Assembly: GCA_022496805.1 (NCBI GenBank)
Contig: CM040087.1
Span: forward strand, 29,784,253 to 29,848,252
DNA from: Pohlia nutans
Taxonomy: Eukaryota; Streptophyta; Bryopsida; Bryales; Mniaceae
Length of the DNA: 64,000 nt
Reading direction: 5' to 3'
Shown piece by piece: positions 1 to 11,381 of this stretch; the stretch's first letter is position 1; every line of letters starts with the position of its first letter. Both the position numbers and the translations under genes were made by a program. Below the pieces are notes generated by a model, which ran no database searches, had not been told where the DNA came from, and was given only the letters and a program-made list of their open reading frames with translations.

Positions 1-1298
1 CTATGTAAACAAAACAGAAGGCCTGACGTATACGAGCTTCCCGGATCCAATTCTCTAGGACAAATCGTGAATTTAAAGACAGTAAAGCAATCGGAGCCAA
101 CTTGAGTTTAAACGAGGTTAGATTGGAGACCTGCAACAAAATGAAACAGGAGTCCTTTCTGATTCTGGAAACAGGTTCATTTCAGTGCTGAGGCTTCCCA
201 ACATCAATTGCAGCTGAAAAAATGAAACCCTAAAATCTTAATCAATGCAAATGCGCGTACCTCAGTGCTCGTGCAAATTCAACGATCTGGGTCTCGCACA
301 TCCGGCGTGTCGGTGGAAATACCCTAAGCGCAAACGGAGGACTGAAGCGTCAGAGTAGGCGGCTAGAGTACCTTCATTTTACCTATCACCGCGAAAGCCA
401 CCCATTACCGCGTCAACCTCCGTTTGGGACTTATCAGTTTCGGAGGAGGAAGTTGTTTGGGCAGAGTTTTGTTACTGTCACTGCCATCATTTCTTGCGCT
501 TCAGTCATCGAATTAAGTTGGGTACGACTTCATCAGGCAGTTCACCCTAAACCGCTTTGGTTTTTTTGACCTAATTTGTCCTTCTCTGTTCTCGTCGACA
601 CCTTCGTACCATTCTTTGTCTTTAGAAGTTCAAACCGCTTTGTGGCCACTCCATTTGAGCTTGGTCTAGCCAGCGATCAACAAGAGGTCAAGATAACCAT
701 TTTGCATCTAATTTAGGTCAAGTTCTGTCGCTTGCACACATCTACATAGGAGAAGATTCTTGTTTGAACTGCTTGACGCTTTGTTTGAGGATTGTTCACT
801 CCTTTCGTGCTTTTTGAAACCGGCATTGATGGTCACGAACAGGATAGGCTGGGTGTGTTCTTAGGGTTTAGGGCAATGAAAGCTAGAGATTTTGTTGTGG
901 TAGAATTGATGTGATCAACGAAACGAGGGAGAAAGCATTAGCAAAATCATCTTCTTATCCAAAATATGGAAGCCGAGAGAATAATGTAGTTGAGGGAGAC
1001 AGGGTTCTATGTAAATTCCTCTGTGTGTTCTTTTGCTATTGAATCTATGGCCAAGTAAGGGTTTTCTATGGAATGTGGTATGTTACTGAAATCATCGGCT
1101 GAGTTTAGCCCATTTTGCAGGAGAATTGGCTCAAGCGAACACTAGTCTGATCTGGAAGCGTTCGTAGAGCTCAACAGGGCGAGAACTTCAGAATGAAGTC
1201 TACAGCTTAAAAAATTACTCAGGAAGGTTACGAGTTGGTTGCAAAGAAATTCACAAGCCTTCTGTATTAATTCCCAATAGCATGAGCATCGGATTGTG
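1..1298. other. upstream region, no clear gene
   Basis: No convincing coding exon was seen. The last part presumably holds the promoter and 5' leader of the gene starting at 1299. A short upstream ORF (ATG at 1282, stop just before the main start) lies directly ahead of it. On the minus strand, near 205-265, there are sequences resembling a splice donor and acceptor, so a divergent gene running off the left edge is possible but not supported by a reading frame. Confidence 0.3.
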
Positions 1299-4200
1299 AT
1301 GGGTTCAATGAGCAGTCCTTCACTATCAATCGCCCGGGCATCATCAAGTTGCTGCAGCTGCCCTACTCTTCAAGTGAAGGCTCTTGAATCATGCCGCAAG
1401 AAATTAGGTCATTTTCGAGCCGTAAGCAAAGCCCTAGAGTGCCACCATACACGAAGACTGGGAACTTCAGATGTTGTAAGGAGAGCCTGTCGAACTCGCG
1501 CTGTTCTCGGCCAACGAGGCTCGGGTGCAAGTCAGGACCCCGGAAACAATCAGCAAACGGGGGATCCCAGCAGCGATGAAACCTCGGTGATGGAGCCAGG
1601 CTCAAGAGCTCCCGGGGTGTCCGAACCATTCGATGATACCATTCAGCCTGAGCAAGAGCACGAGGGATTGGTGATATCAAATGGCGAAAGCGGTGCATGG
1701 GATGGAGGCCGCGTTGGCTCGCCGATCGTCAGACGATATGTGAGTGACAACGAAGAACGGTGGTGCATGTGGTATGCTGGGGAGTCTCTGGATGAATCCA
1801 AGGGCACCACTGTCGGCATCGCTGTTTCCTCCAACGGCATGCACTGGCGACGCGGGAAATCGAAGGTGGGTACATTCACAATCAAAAATCTCATAGAGTG
1901 CAACCCCACCGTGTATTTGCTGTAGTGTAGGAAAATTGAACTCCCTGCTGGAAAGCATCTGTTTGTGTGAAAATGACCTCAGTTTGACACGACCGACACT
2001 GTTGATCTTGTAGTAGAGAACAAGAGCTTTAAAATGATGTATTGCAATCAGATATCCGAGGTAAAATGAGAAAATGCCACCGTCGCAAAGGAGTGTAACA
2101 AGTGCTGAACCCCACCGTGTATTTTCTGTAGTGTAGCAAAATTGGGCCCCCTGCTGCAAATCATCTGTCTGTGTGAAAATGACCTCAGTTTGACACGACC
2201 GACACTGTTGATCTTGTAGTATAGAACAAGAGCTTTAAAATGGTGTATTGCAATCAGAAAATTGAGGTAAAATGAGAAAATGCCACCGTTGCAAAGTTCA
2301 GTGATGCAGATGGCCATATTGGGCGTTTTAGGGGTTAAATTTTACTTAGATTCACTAAAAAATATTAACAATTTTGTATACCGAAATAACCCTATGGTTA
2401 TTGTACATTGTCCACTTGTTTTTGTTTGGTAGATGTCAATTTTAGGTGTGGACTAAGTGCTTGTAACCAGTCCTTAACAAGGGCTAAAAAGTGCTTAATA
2501 AACACTAAAATACCCTTAGATATCTACAGATTTCATTGTGGGGAGTCCTTAATTCAGGCGCCCTCAAGTCCTTTGATTGTGAATGTACTCAGGTGGACAC
2601 AGAAGCACATGGCGAGGAGGGTGCCGTGGGGCAAGTGCTGGACCGGAGCGACAACTGGTGGGCTTTCGACACGCAGCACTTGTACCCGTCGGATGTGCTC
2701 ATCATGTCGAGTGCGAAGGTGCAAGCTGCCAGCGGTGTGTACTGGCTCTACTACTCGGGCGCTTGTGCACAGGAGATTTCTGTGCCCTCGAATGCTGCAG
2801 CCTCTGAAAGGTATCGGATGCGACCCGGTCTTGCCATCAGCAACGATGGCCGCAACTGGGCGCGAGTCGAAGGTGACCACCACAGTGGAGCTCTCTTTGA
2901 CGTGGGCGCTGAAGGCGAGTGGGACTCTCTGTTCATCGCCGCGCCGCAAGTTGTGTATCACGAGGCCGGTGACATCCGCATGTATTACCACTCGTTGGAT
3001 CCCAACACAGGCAAGCAGTGATTTCCCTTTTTTTTTTGGTTGCCAAATTGCTACATCAAATTTGGGCTGGCTAATTGATACAAAGGATTTTTGAAGAAAG
3101 AATAATAGCTAGATTTCCTATGATGTGTAGCCTCTTTAAACTTGGGTATCACCACGTATTGCCTAAGTAGCACACATGTGTATTACCCGATACTCCTCTG
3201 TCCCATATTACACTTCCTCAACCCTCAAAATAGAAGAATTAACTCTGAGTATGTATCTTGGGCTAAAGAGACACCCGGCGCCTTCGCTCCGTGCATCTTG
3301 CCACTTGTCCCTGCAAGAAGTTGTCCCTGAAAGTTATCATAACTACTCTTGTTAATTCTTCTATTTTGAGGGTTTACATGAAGCTTTTCACCATGCTTTT
3401 AGCAACAAGAAGCTTAATATGGGACAAACTCACAAGGCGTTGAGGAAGCTTATTATGGGACATAAGGAGTATTTCATACTTCGTTTCAAAATAAGAGTCC
3501 TAGGTTTTGGCAATTCTTTTCCCTAGTTTTTATCCTATGTTTTATACTTCAAATGTGAGCCCTATCCACTTTAAACGGGGTGGACAATGAGAGTGACACA
3601 AAAACTACATATTACTTTAAAGATAAGACCATTTTTCAAGTATTAAGACGATTTTTTGGCAACAAAATCGTTAAGAAAAATACATACGTTTGAAGTGGAA
3701 ACGGAGGGAGTATATATTAATATGAAAAGAGCATGCAAGGAGCCTGGATTGCTCTTCAAGCCATGAAAAAGTAGCTAAACTGTCTCCTGACCAAAAAAAT
3801 CACTGCAGGAAAGTATTGTGTTGGCTTTGCGCGCTCAAGAGACGCCATGCAGTGGCTCAAATTTGGGAAGATTCTGGAGGGAGGTCCGCCGGGGTCGTTT
3901 GACGAGTGCGGGATTGCTGCCAGGCACGTCGTGGAGAATCCAGACGAGAGTGGCTACCTCATGGTGTACGAGGGCGTTGGTGCTGATGGCAGAACCAGCA
4001 TTGGCATGGCGAAATCAGACGCAGGTGAGGGTTTTTTTTGGGCGAAAAATCGCCAAATTGCACCAGAAAAAACACAATCTGGCTAAAAACCCGTGAAGTT
4101 TTTCGCCTGAAAACTTCAAATTTGCCAGATTGTGAATGAAAATAATACAAAATTATGGATATTCTCATAACATTCAGTAGCCTTCATGCCCACTGCCTTT

Positions 4201-4937
4201 TCTTCATGCAATTTGCTCATCACCTTGAGCCTCCACCTGTCTACTTCGCTGCTGTTGGGTGTAGAATCAGTGATCTCAAAACTGACTAAAATTAGCTGGA
4301 TTTCTACCCAAAAATTGGGGCTGCTAAACATACAAAGAATGAAAACGATTTTTTTTTTTGAAATGTAGCGAGAATGCTCATGATATAAAATATGTAGCAA
4401 CTTCATGAGGTGATATCCGCGGATATCATCATGGTATCACCTTAATATATCAAGGGTATTGCCAAATATTATAGAGGTATCGTGAGTATTGTATGCACTA
4501 GGTAGCAAAAGTAGATACCATTTATGTGGGAGGCCACATAATGTTCTAAATGTCATAAAGTGGTTCTGAGATCATTGTATAGAATGCTACTGAACGTTAT
4601 GCTATATGATATTTTATACCCAAGATGTGTTGAAACATGAACATTTTACATTGCCACTTCGGCACTTCATGGAAAATAAAAAAAGGATGCCCTGTTTGCA
4701 GGCTTACTCAAGTGGGAGAGATGCCAAGAGGAACCGATCTTCTGCGCGGCGGAATCCGCGCAGGCGTGGGACGGCGCTGGCGTGGGCTCGCCGTGCTTGG
4801 TGCACATGGATGGAGACGAATGGAGGTTGTATTACGTTGGTGTTTCGGCCACCGGCGCCACTGCCATTGGCATGGCCATGAATGTCGGCAGCTCTCTCAC
4901 TGAGTTCAAGAGGTGGCACAATTTCGCCCTCAACTGA
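1299..4937 (+). CDS. Predicted plastid-targeted five-bladed beta-propeller (glycoside-hydrolase-like) protein, four exons
   Basis: Seen: coding exons 1299-1865, 2593-3010, 3809-4024 and 4702-4937 join in frame to 478 residues. The ATG at 1299 follows an in-frame GTG, and the first ~60 residues are rich in Ser, Arg and Ala with few acidic residues, like a chloroplast transit peptide. The body holds repeated blade motifs: WCMWYAGES, GIAVSSNGMHW, YWLYYSGA, GLAISNDGRNW, IRMYYHS, VGFARSRDAMQW, YLMVYEG, IGMAKSDA, WRLYYVGVS. Known: alternating W-x-(L/M)-(W/Y)-Y and G-(I/L/F)-A-x-S-x-(D/N)-G-x-x-W motifs are typical of GH32/GH43/GH130-type propellers. Whether it is an active hydrolase cannot be told; I did not identify the catalytic acid triad. 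Intron 2 starts with GC (CACAG|GCAAGC): only this donor gives the phase that joins DPNT to GKYCVGFA, since the nearby GT at 3018 would break the frame. Introns 1 and 2 contain transposon-like repeats. Substrate unknown. Confidence 0.8.
1899..2300 (+). repeat. ~195-bp repeat, two tandem copies inside intron 1
   Basis: Two direct copies (about 1899-2100 and 2104-2300) begin CCCCACCGTGTATTT and end AAAATGCCACCGT(C/T)GCAAAG, with only scattered substitutions. They lie about 35 bp after the exon 1 donor. A third copy in the opposite orientation lies at about 45675-45850 inside CACTA element B, so this is a dispersed family and not a local duplication only. No transposase and no clear terminal inverted repeats were seen; class unknown. 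Confidence 0.75.
3193..3469. mobile_element. Stowaway-like MITE in intron 2
   Basis: 277 bp flanked by TA on both sides (3191-3192 and 3470-3471). The ends are imperfect inverted repeats: CTCCTCTGTCCCATATTAC at the left and, reverse-complemented, CTCCTTATGTCCCATAATAA at the right. An internal inverted pair around CCTCAAAATAGAAGAATTAA also matches. TA target and CTCC..GTCCCA ends fit Tc1/mariner-derived Stowaway MITEs. No coding capacity. Confidence 0.7.
3479..3710. mobile_element. Second, more decayed Stowaway-like MITE in intron 2
   Basis: The right end reads (reverse complement) CTCCCTCCGTTTCCACTTC followed by TA. The left end is a degenerate match, CTTCGTTTCAAAATAAG after TA. It lies 9 bp from the preceding MITE. 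The left boundary is less certain than the right. Confidence 0.55.
4025..4701. other. Intron 3, short inverted repeats only
   Basis: AT-rich intron of the beta-propeller gene. It contains a short inverted pair (CACAATCTGGC near 4072 and GCCAGATTGTG near 4124) and a palindrome GATATCCGCGGATATC near 4412. No coding signal. Confidence 0.5.
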
Positions 4938-5187
4938 AGGGACCTAATTTTCAATTACCGTAGTCAGAGTCGAAATTATGGCTTGTGTTGTTGTTCAAGC
5001 ATCCCATCTTCTTCTGGTATTTTATTGTTCTAATTATTGTAAAGCACGGTTTTTTCTGTGGTAGCGGTTCCTGACGTTTAGTTTATAGCTTCCTCAAGGT
5101 ATGACAATGTCATCCCATAAGAGGGCCGGAGTTCTTCTTATGACAATGTCCTTCTGTTATTGGTAGACGTACATTCAATATCAAGTA

Positions 5188-5438
5188 CTCCCTCCGTCCC
5201 AAAGTTATTGTCCAACTTGTTTGCTTGGTATTTCTTTGAGCCAATTTCATTGATCGTATTGTAAGAAACATGGTTAAAAAAAGTTCCAAATTATGTCACT
5301 AGAATGATTGAAGAACATTGCATGTGTTCATTGCAACCTAAATAAAATTAGCCACAAGGAAGTATTTTTTTGACCTTCTTAAAAAAGCACTTTCAAACAT
5401 GACTTTCAAACATGACAATAACTTTGGGACGGAGGGAG
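5188..5438. mobile_element. Stowaway MITE, well preserved
   Basis: 251 bp with perfect 25-bp terminal inverted repeats (start CTCCCTCCGTCCCAAAG; left arm 5188-5212, right arm 5414-5438) and flanking TA dinucleotides (5186-5187 and 5439-5440). Lies about 250 bp downstream of the beta-propeller stop codon. The perfect arms suggest a fairly recent insertion. Confidence 0.9.
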
Positions 5439-5538
5439 TACCATATTCTTGCTCAGTCTCGCCAAAGTGTATGTATGATTCTGGAGCATGCTTGCACTCT
5501 GACTGACTCTAACTTCAATACTTCTGTATCAGTATACG

Positions 5539-5990
5539 AGCTACACTGTTTTGTTCAATTAGTGTGACCTCCAATATACGGAGAGATATAAGCGACATCT
5601 TCAGTTCGTTTTTTACCTTTGTTCCAGTGCAGTGTTACCGTAGGAAGTAGTGTGGGCCACACTGATTGAACAAAACAGTGTAGCTGCCATGCTTGTTAGC
5701 AGGTGCCGGAATTTTCGACCGGCTGGGCCCTCCTTGAGATTGTCTGTACAGACAATTAGATAACTGTTAGCACCTGCCACAACCAGGTTTCCATGTGGGG
5801 ATCGGTGTGGGTGGCCGGTCCTCAAAAGGAGGAAGCTCCACCGAAATGGGTGGAAACAGGAGGATTCAAGAGTATAAATTTCATTTGTACCGAAATGGGT
5901 GGAGCATGGGTGGTTCTTGAGACCACAATTCTTGTCTTCTAGTGCCTTCCACCCAACCGATCCCCACATGGGAGGAGGCCCTAAGGTAGT
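5539..5990. repeat. Cluster of inverted repeats (possible decayed MITEs)
   Basis: A 28-bp inverted pair (5539-5566 and 5658-5685, one mismatch; AGCTACACTGTTTTGTTCAA) is followed by an 18-bp palindrome around 5740 (ATTGTCTGTACAGACAAT) and a second inverted pair (about 5790-5815 and 5948-5972; CATGTGGGGATCGG). No target duplication could be assigned with confidence. Confidence 0.5.
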
Positions 5991-7132
5991 ACCCATGCAT
6001 GGTTTAGTTGGGTAAACGAGCAAATTTTCTTAATGAAAAATATAGAGTGTTGGAGATATCCGTCGATCAAAAACTTTGATCCTTCCTAACTTTTGCATAA
6101 ATGGTATCCAAACAGTACAGTCTTTGGTGCGTTGAAATTTTCTCTCAGTTGCCAACAAAAAAATACAATCGTCCTTCCTTTATTGTTACATGGTTTGTTG
6201 TTATTCCACTCTATAAAAATATAAATTGAAAACCATGCCAAGAGTGTTAATGGTAAATTGTAATCTTGTTCCTATTCTTCATAGTGTTAATGTACCTCCA
6301 TAGTAGTTAAATTTTACTAAATGGAGTGGATGAGCACATGGTTTGGCCAGTAGGTGATGATAAATGCCACTACGGTCTAAATGGTTAAGGTAAAGAACTA
6401 TAGAAAATGATGAACTCATGCAATTGCTATAGAATATTGATTAAAAATAAAATAATACTCATTTAAGAAATAAAATTCAAAACTAAATTCAAGATTAAGT
6501 TCAAGAATAGCCTTGGGAATAACAAGAAAATTCAGATGTATTACTTCAAATTAACATTGAATATCAAGCTATTTCCATTCACCATGTGTTGACATGTTAT
6601 CTGTTTGCCCACTTATCCACTCACGCTTGTAATTCATACTCCATACAAGATACATGACAAAATTATTCGTTTAGTTGATACTTTGCACTTGTATCTTGCT
6701 CAACAAAGCAATGATACAAACTAGTGATTGTCAAACAAAGTGTTTAGCAATCGAGAAGAAAGTAGCTTTAGCTAAACATTCTACTTGTGGAAAAACCGAC
6801 ATTCTTTCATATTTTCAGTCTTCTCAATGAATGAGTGTTATCTTTCATTGGCCTCACTTAGTTTACTGTTCGTTTTGTAAATGTTATAATTCAAAAATTC
6901 TTGGTGGCCAAGTAGGTAGCACTTCCCCCAACAAACTCTTCATTCACACTATGGCCCTTTAGACAAGAGTTCCTCTCTCTCTTCAAAAACCCTCCATTAT
7001 CTGTAATTATGAGCACTGGATCGTTGACATTACAAACAGACACTTTATTCACGCCGACCTCAAAAGAGGACCGGAGTTTTTGTCTATCTATATCTTATCT
7101 ATAACTACTGTCAAAATGTTATAAAACTCTTA
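5991..7132. other. AT-rich intergenic DNA
   Basis: No ORF, repeat or element boundary that I can support. High A+T with scattered homopolymers. Confidence 0.4.
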
Positions 7133-7432
7133 GGTCCACTTTATACACAGGCTGGGGCTGGATGGAAGGCCGGCCCGATACAATCTGGCCCAAGTTTGGA
7201 GTTCGGGCCATGGCAAACCTTGTCTTGATTTCATCAAATGGGCCCAAAGAATTGACGCCAAAATCATGCCACATAGGACACCACATAGGAAAAATTGCTC
7301 CTTCCGGTCCGGCCTTAGTATAAAGCCCTTGGGCTCGATTTGAAAGAATTGAGCGATCCTATTGGTTGAAATTGGTTGAGATTTAAAGAGTTCAGGCCGG
7401 CCCTCAATCCGGCCCCAAGTATAAAGTGGGCC
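7133..7432. mobile_element. Tourist-like (PIF/Harbinger-type) MITE
   Basis: 300 bp bounded by the 3-bp direct repeat TTA (7130-7132 and 7433-7435). Ends are imperfect inverted repeats of about 40 bp, GGTCCACTTTATAC at the left and GGCCCACTTTATAC (reverse complement) at the right, followed by GC-rich GGCCGG motifs. A TTA target and GG(C/T)CC ends are typical of Tourist MITEs. No coding capacity. Confidence 0.8.
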
Positions 7433-7435
7433 TTA

Positions 7436-8167
7436 CTCTGGAAGCCTAACAATAAAGGAGGGTCGGCTGTAGAAATGATTGATGAGTCTACGAAACAAAA
7501 ATGTGCAAAAGTACGTGACGGTTTTGTGTGTCCCCACGTACGGTCTAGCTTAAATCTTGCAATTGAAGGCAGTAGCGATTCTAGCTACCGTACTACCGCC
7601 AAAAGTGAGGAGCAAGGCGGAAAATCTCTATTCCAACATATGTCTGTACCATATCTGTGATGTTCTGAGCTTGCACACAAAGCTCAAACCGCGTGTACGT
7701 ACACTAACAAACTTCCCAACACGTACTGTGTGCAAGTGGGCAGTCAAGGTTACCATTACAGAGGCGAAAAATCGACATATCTACTCAGCTATGGGTAGGC
7801 GTATTGACGTACTGATTAGCGTTGTTACGAAAGAGTTGAGGAGTTTTTGTCGGTAGAATCGATAGGTCAATTGCAAGTTAGGAGAGGAGGTGCCGACTTT
7901 GCCATTTACACGTCAATAGTGCCGACAAACACGGTACCGAACGAACATAAATAAGTAAATAACTACACCAAAAAAATAAAAAATGTCTGTGCAGACAATT
8001 CTTTTTGGAGATCCTGACATACAAATAAGTCTTGTGTACGCATGTTTGAGTCAATCGACGCAGTGGTAAGTTAAGTTATTGCGCTAGTTACAAGGGCTGA
8101 GATCTCGCTACTGATCGGAGTATATCATCTAGGAGTGCAGGCCTGTCTGTTTCTGGTGTATTGAATT
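7436..8167. other. Intergenic region upstream of the vWA gene
   Basis: No supported gene. Contains TGTCTGTGCAGACAATT near 7984, related to the palindrome near 5740. It probably includes promoter sequence for the downstream vWA ORF, but no TATA box can be assigned. Confidence 0.35.
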
Positions 8168-8452
<285 letters not shown>

Positions 8453-8459
8453 CAGTCTC

Positions 8460-9383
8460 ATGTGGACATTCGGACCGTTAGCTTCGAGAGGCACTGGGCC
8501 GGCATCGGTGTTCTACGAGAGCTGGAAGGCGTCGGGATCGAGCGCTGACGGGACTCGCGAGGCGCTGGGTGAGTACAACATCCTGCCGCCCACGGGAGGC
8601 AAGGCTTTCTTCCATTTCCTGCTGGACGCGTCAGGCTCGACGTGGGATCGATGCGGTTCCCACAAGCGAGTGTACGAGTATCTCCTCGACAGCTTCTTCG
8701 ACTTGATCCTACACAACTCGGAGGTGGTGCGTCCCCACGACGAGATTTCGGTGTGGCTGTTCAACAAGGAAACCCAACTGCTTTGCCATGTCCAGCAGAA
8801 AGAGTTTCACAGTTCCATCGATTTCATCCGGACGAAGTACCGAAAGGAGCTCGACGTCGCCTGCAATTACCGCGAGACGCGTCTCTACGACGCCGTGGGG
8901 AGAGTCATGGAGGCGATTCGGGAGAAATGGAAAGCGAATAAGAAGGCCGACTTCTTTCTGGTGCCGTTCACCGACGGGCAGGACAACACCAGTAACATTT
9001 CGATCGGGGAGATGTGGAACCGGGTCACGACGCTCCCTGCTAGAATTCACACGTTCTTCATCACTGCCAATCTTCCAGCTAACTGCGCTCTGTACCTACA
9101 ACTGCAGAATCAAAGCGAGATGTCGCTGATCGAACTGGAAAACACCGGGCCCCGCGAGATCAGTCGCGGCTTTGTGACTCTCCGTGACATGATCAAAGCT
9201 ATTCTGGTCGTGGTGACGCAAGACCGAGGAGAGATGAAATTGACTAGACTCGTGGAATACGGTGCGAGCACGCACGACGTTGCAGCGCAGATGATGAGCT
9301 CTTTGGCGGTCAGAATGGAAGACTCCTCGTTGATTGAGGCTTGGTACAGTCTTCGGACTCTGCCCTGGAATCCCACAAGTTAA
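8460..9383 (+). CDS. von Willebrand factor A (vWA) domain protein
   Basis: Seen: an uninterrupted 307-codon frame from the ATG at 8460 to TAA at 9381-9383. An earlier in-frame start would lie inside the GA tract and is rejected. The vWA core starts near residue 48: FHFLLDASGS gives the MIDAS signature D-x-S-x-S at residues 56-60, and FLVPFTDGQDN near residues 165-176 supplies the TDG motif that usually completes the metal site. A central stretch (YRETRLYDAVGRVMEAI) matches the helix carrying the MIDAS Thr. Known: vWA folds bind a divalent cation and protein partners. No other domain, signal peptide or membrane segment was seen. The lack of introns, unlike its neighbours, could mean a retrocopy or a simple single-exon gene. 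Specific role not known. Confidence 0.75.
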   Translation: MWTFGPLASRGTGPASVFYESWKASGSSADGTREALGEYNILPPTGGKAFFHFLLDASGSTWDRCGSHKRVYEYLLDSFFDLILHNSEVVRPHDEISVWLFNKETQLLCHVQQKEFHSSIDFIRTKYRKELDVACNYRETRLYDAVGRVMEAIREKWKANKKADFFLVPFTDGQDNTSNISIGEMWNRVTTLPARIHTFFITANLPANCALYLQLQNQSEMSLIELENTGPREISRGFVTLRDMIKAILVVVTQDRGEMKLTRLVEYGASTHDVAAQMMSSLAVRMEDSSLIEAWYSLRTLPWNPTS

Positions 9384-9695
9384 CCCATAAAGGGCTGATG
9401 GGGATAGTAGATACGGTGACTTATATTTGACGTTTGTTGTAAACAGAAAGTTCCAAATTGAGACTCCAATAGCTCATTAAAATCATGTTGACGTGAACTT
9501 TAACTTCACTTCAAATACTAAATCCGTAGGAGATTTGGAACTATGCTAATTACAATGGAGTATTGTTGTATAATATTAGTTGAAAAGGGCTCTCTGGACC
9601 TTTAAGGGTTGATGAACAATTTATACTATGCCCCTCAGTCCCTATTTACTACCTTCAGCTTCTCTAGATTGTTACGCTGTTCTACTGTGGCAGTA

Positions 9696-10370
9696 CTAGG
9701 TAGACAATTTTGCACTAAGCTGATTGAATCGTCTTAAGCACTTTGTTCCTGCATAAAACGTTGAGATTGTGCTAGCCAAGCTTTGGCTGGTTGAAGCTTT
9801 CTGGAAATTATTAATACCTTCTGAGAGTAGTTTTGCTGTGTGTCAATATGTTCATGTTACTCAATATTGAGGAAAATGTAAATATGTAGTTATACAACCC
9901 TGTCACTATGACTACGACTGAGGAGTTAACTGTGGCTGTATAGTAGCTAGGTAGACAATTTTGCACTAAGCTGATTGAATCGTCTTAAGCACTTTGTTCC
10001 TGCATAAAACGTTGGGATTGTGCTAGCCAAGCTTTGGCTGTTTGAAGCTAAGTTCTGGAAAATTATTAATACCTTCTAAGAGTGGTTTTTCTGTGTGTCA
10101 ATATGTTCATGTTACTCAATATTGAGGAAAATGTAAATATGTAATTATTTACAACCCTGTCACTATGACTGACTGAAGAGTTAACTGTGGCTGTATAGTA
10201 GCTAGGTAGACAATTTTGCACTAAGTTGATTGAATCATCTTACTATGTTCCTGCATAAATAAAACGTTGAGATTGTGCTTTGGCTGGTTGTTCAAGCTTT
10301 CTGGAAGTTAAACTTTCTGAACGAAGTTTTGCTGTGTCAATATGTTTGTATTTTACTCAATGCAAATATG
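9696..10370 (+). repeat. ~253-bp tandem repeat, 2.7 copies
   Basis: Units start CTAGGTAGACAATTTTGCAC at 9696, 9947 and 10202 (periods 251 and 255); the third is truncated and more diverged. It starts about 310 bp after the vWA stop codon. No coding capacity. Confidence 0.9.
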
Positions 10371-10642
10371 TACCGTAACACCATAGCAGGTTCGCCACCT
10401 GCCGAACGAATATTTAATTTTTTTGAAAAAAATAAGGTTCGCCTCTCAAAAACTGAATTTCTCAATTTTCGTTTTTTAGCAAAAAATCAGTAAAAATGAC
10501 CATAAATAGCTTAGAAATAACAAAATATTACAAAAACTAATTTATTCTATTTTCGTTTTTCTGTCTTCAGAATTTTCTAATTTTTACGTTTTTTATTTTT
10601 AGAATTATTTTAGGACGAACCTGCTATGGTACTACGGTGATA
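10371..10642. mobile_element. Foldback/MITE-like element, unclassified
   Basis: Inverted ends of about 24 bp: left ACCGTAACACCATAGCAGG, right (reverse complement) ACCGTAGTACCATAGCAGG, both running on into TTCG. The interior is AT-rich. It follows directly on the tandem repeat. No certain target duplication. Confidence 0.55.
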
Positions 10643-10837
10643 CTATGACTATGAAAGGTAGAGGATGCTATTTGCATTAACTTAGTTCAAACATTTTAAC
10701 ATATGAGGAGTGTGATTTTTGGAGAGAGGTCACTTTAGTATAGTAAGAGCCAAATCCGTTGAAACCATTTTTTTATCACAGCCTATGAATTTTTTTAGCT
10801 ATATTAAAGTGTGAGGTTGTAGATCACTATATATTAA

Positions 10838-11377
10838 TCCTTAGACGCGCTTGCGTCCAGAATCTGGACGATGGATGATTCTAGACAAGTCCCTTCACCA
10901 TGCAGGGGATATTTTTCATCCATTCAATTTTTTTTTAAATTCTTCTGCTAGTCGATTACCATTTGTACGGTACGGATCTTCAAGATAAGATATTGAGAGT
11001 TTTTGAAAAATAGCAAAAGTGGTTTATGTCAAGTTTCATTCTTAGTTCAAAAAGTGAGACCTTAAACATGATTTTCCATAATAAGAAGAATCAAATAGTG
11101 AAAACCATACCATCTTGTAGTACATGTTATTCCAATTTCATTACAATATTTTTAAAATTTTTAATGTTAATTTTGGAATTTTAATTGAATTTCAAGAGAA
11201 AACCTTGCAAAATTAATTAAAAAATATTAATAATAAATATGATGAATCCAACCGTATAGATGTTATCTTCACATTGACATTCATAACTTTGTTTTGTACA
11301 TCAACTCCATTTTATTTTTTTATCAAACATTTTATAACGAATCTTTGAAAACAGTGTTGAATCGGGACCTTAAAGGG
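10838..11377 (+). mobile_element. TTAA-flanked 540-bp element (piggyBac-type MITE), copy 1
   Basis: Bounded by TTAA at 10834-10837 and 11378-11381. The right end reads (reverse complement) CCCTTTAAGGTCCCGATTC; the left end TCCTTAGACGCG is diverged and followed by a small palindrome (GCGTCCAGAATCTGGACG). Copies at 17489-18027 and 46495-47034 have the same length and internal sequence (for example GTGGTTTATGTCAAGTT). TTAA targets with CCCTTT-like ends are the hallmark of piggyBac elements; no transposase is encoded. Confidence 0.8.
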
Positions 11378-11381
11378 TTAA

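Noticed and set aside
1363..1698. Minus-strand frame opposite exon 1 of the beta-propeller gene
   Set aside because: It is the complement of a well-supported coding exon and carries no motif of its own.
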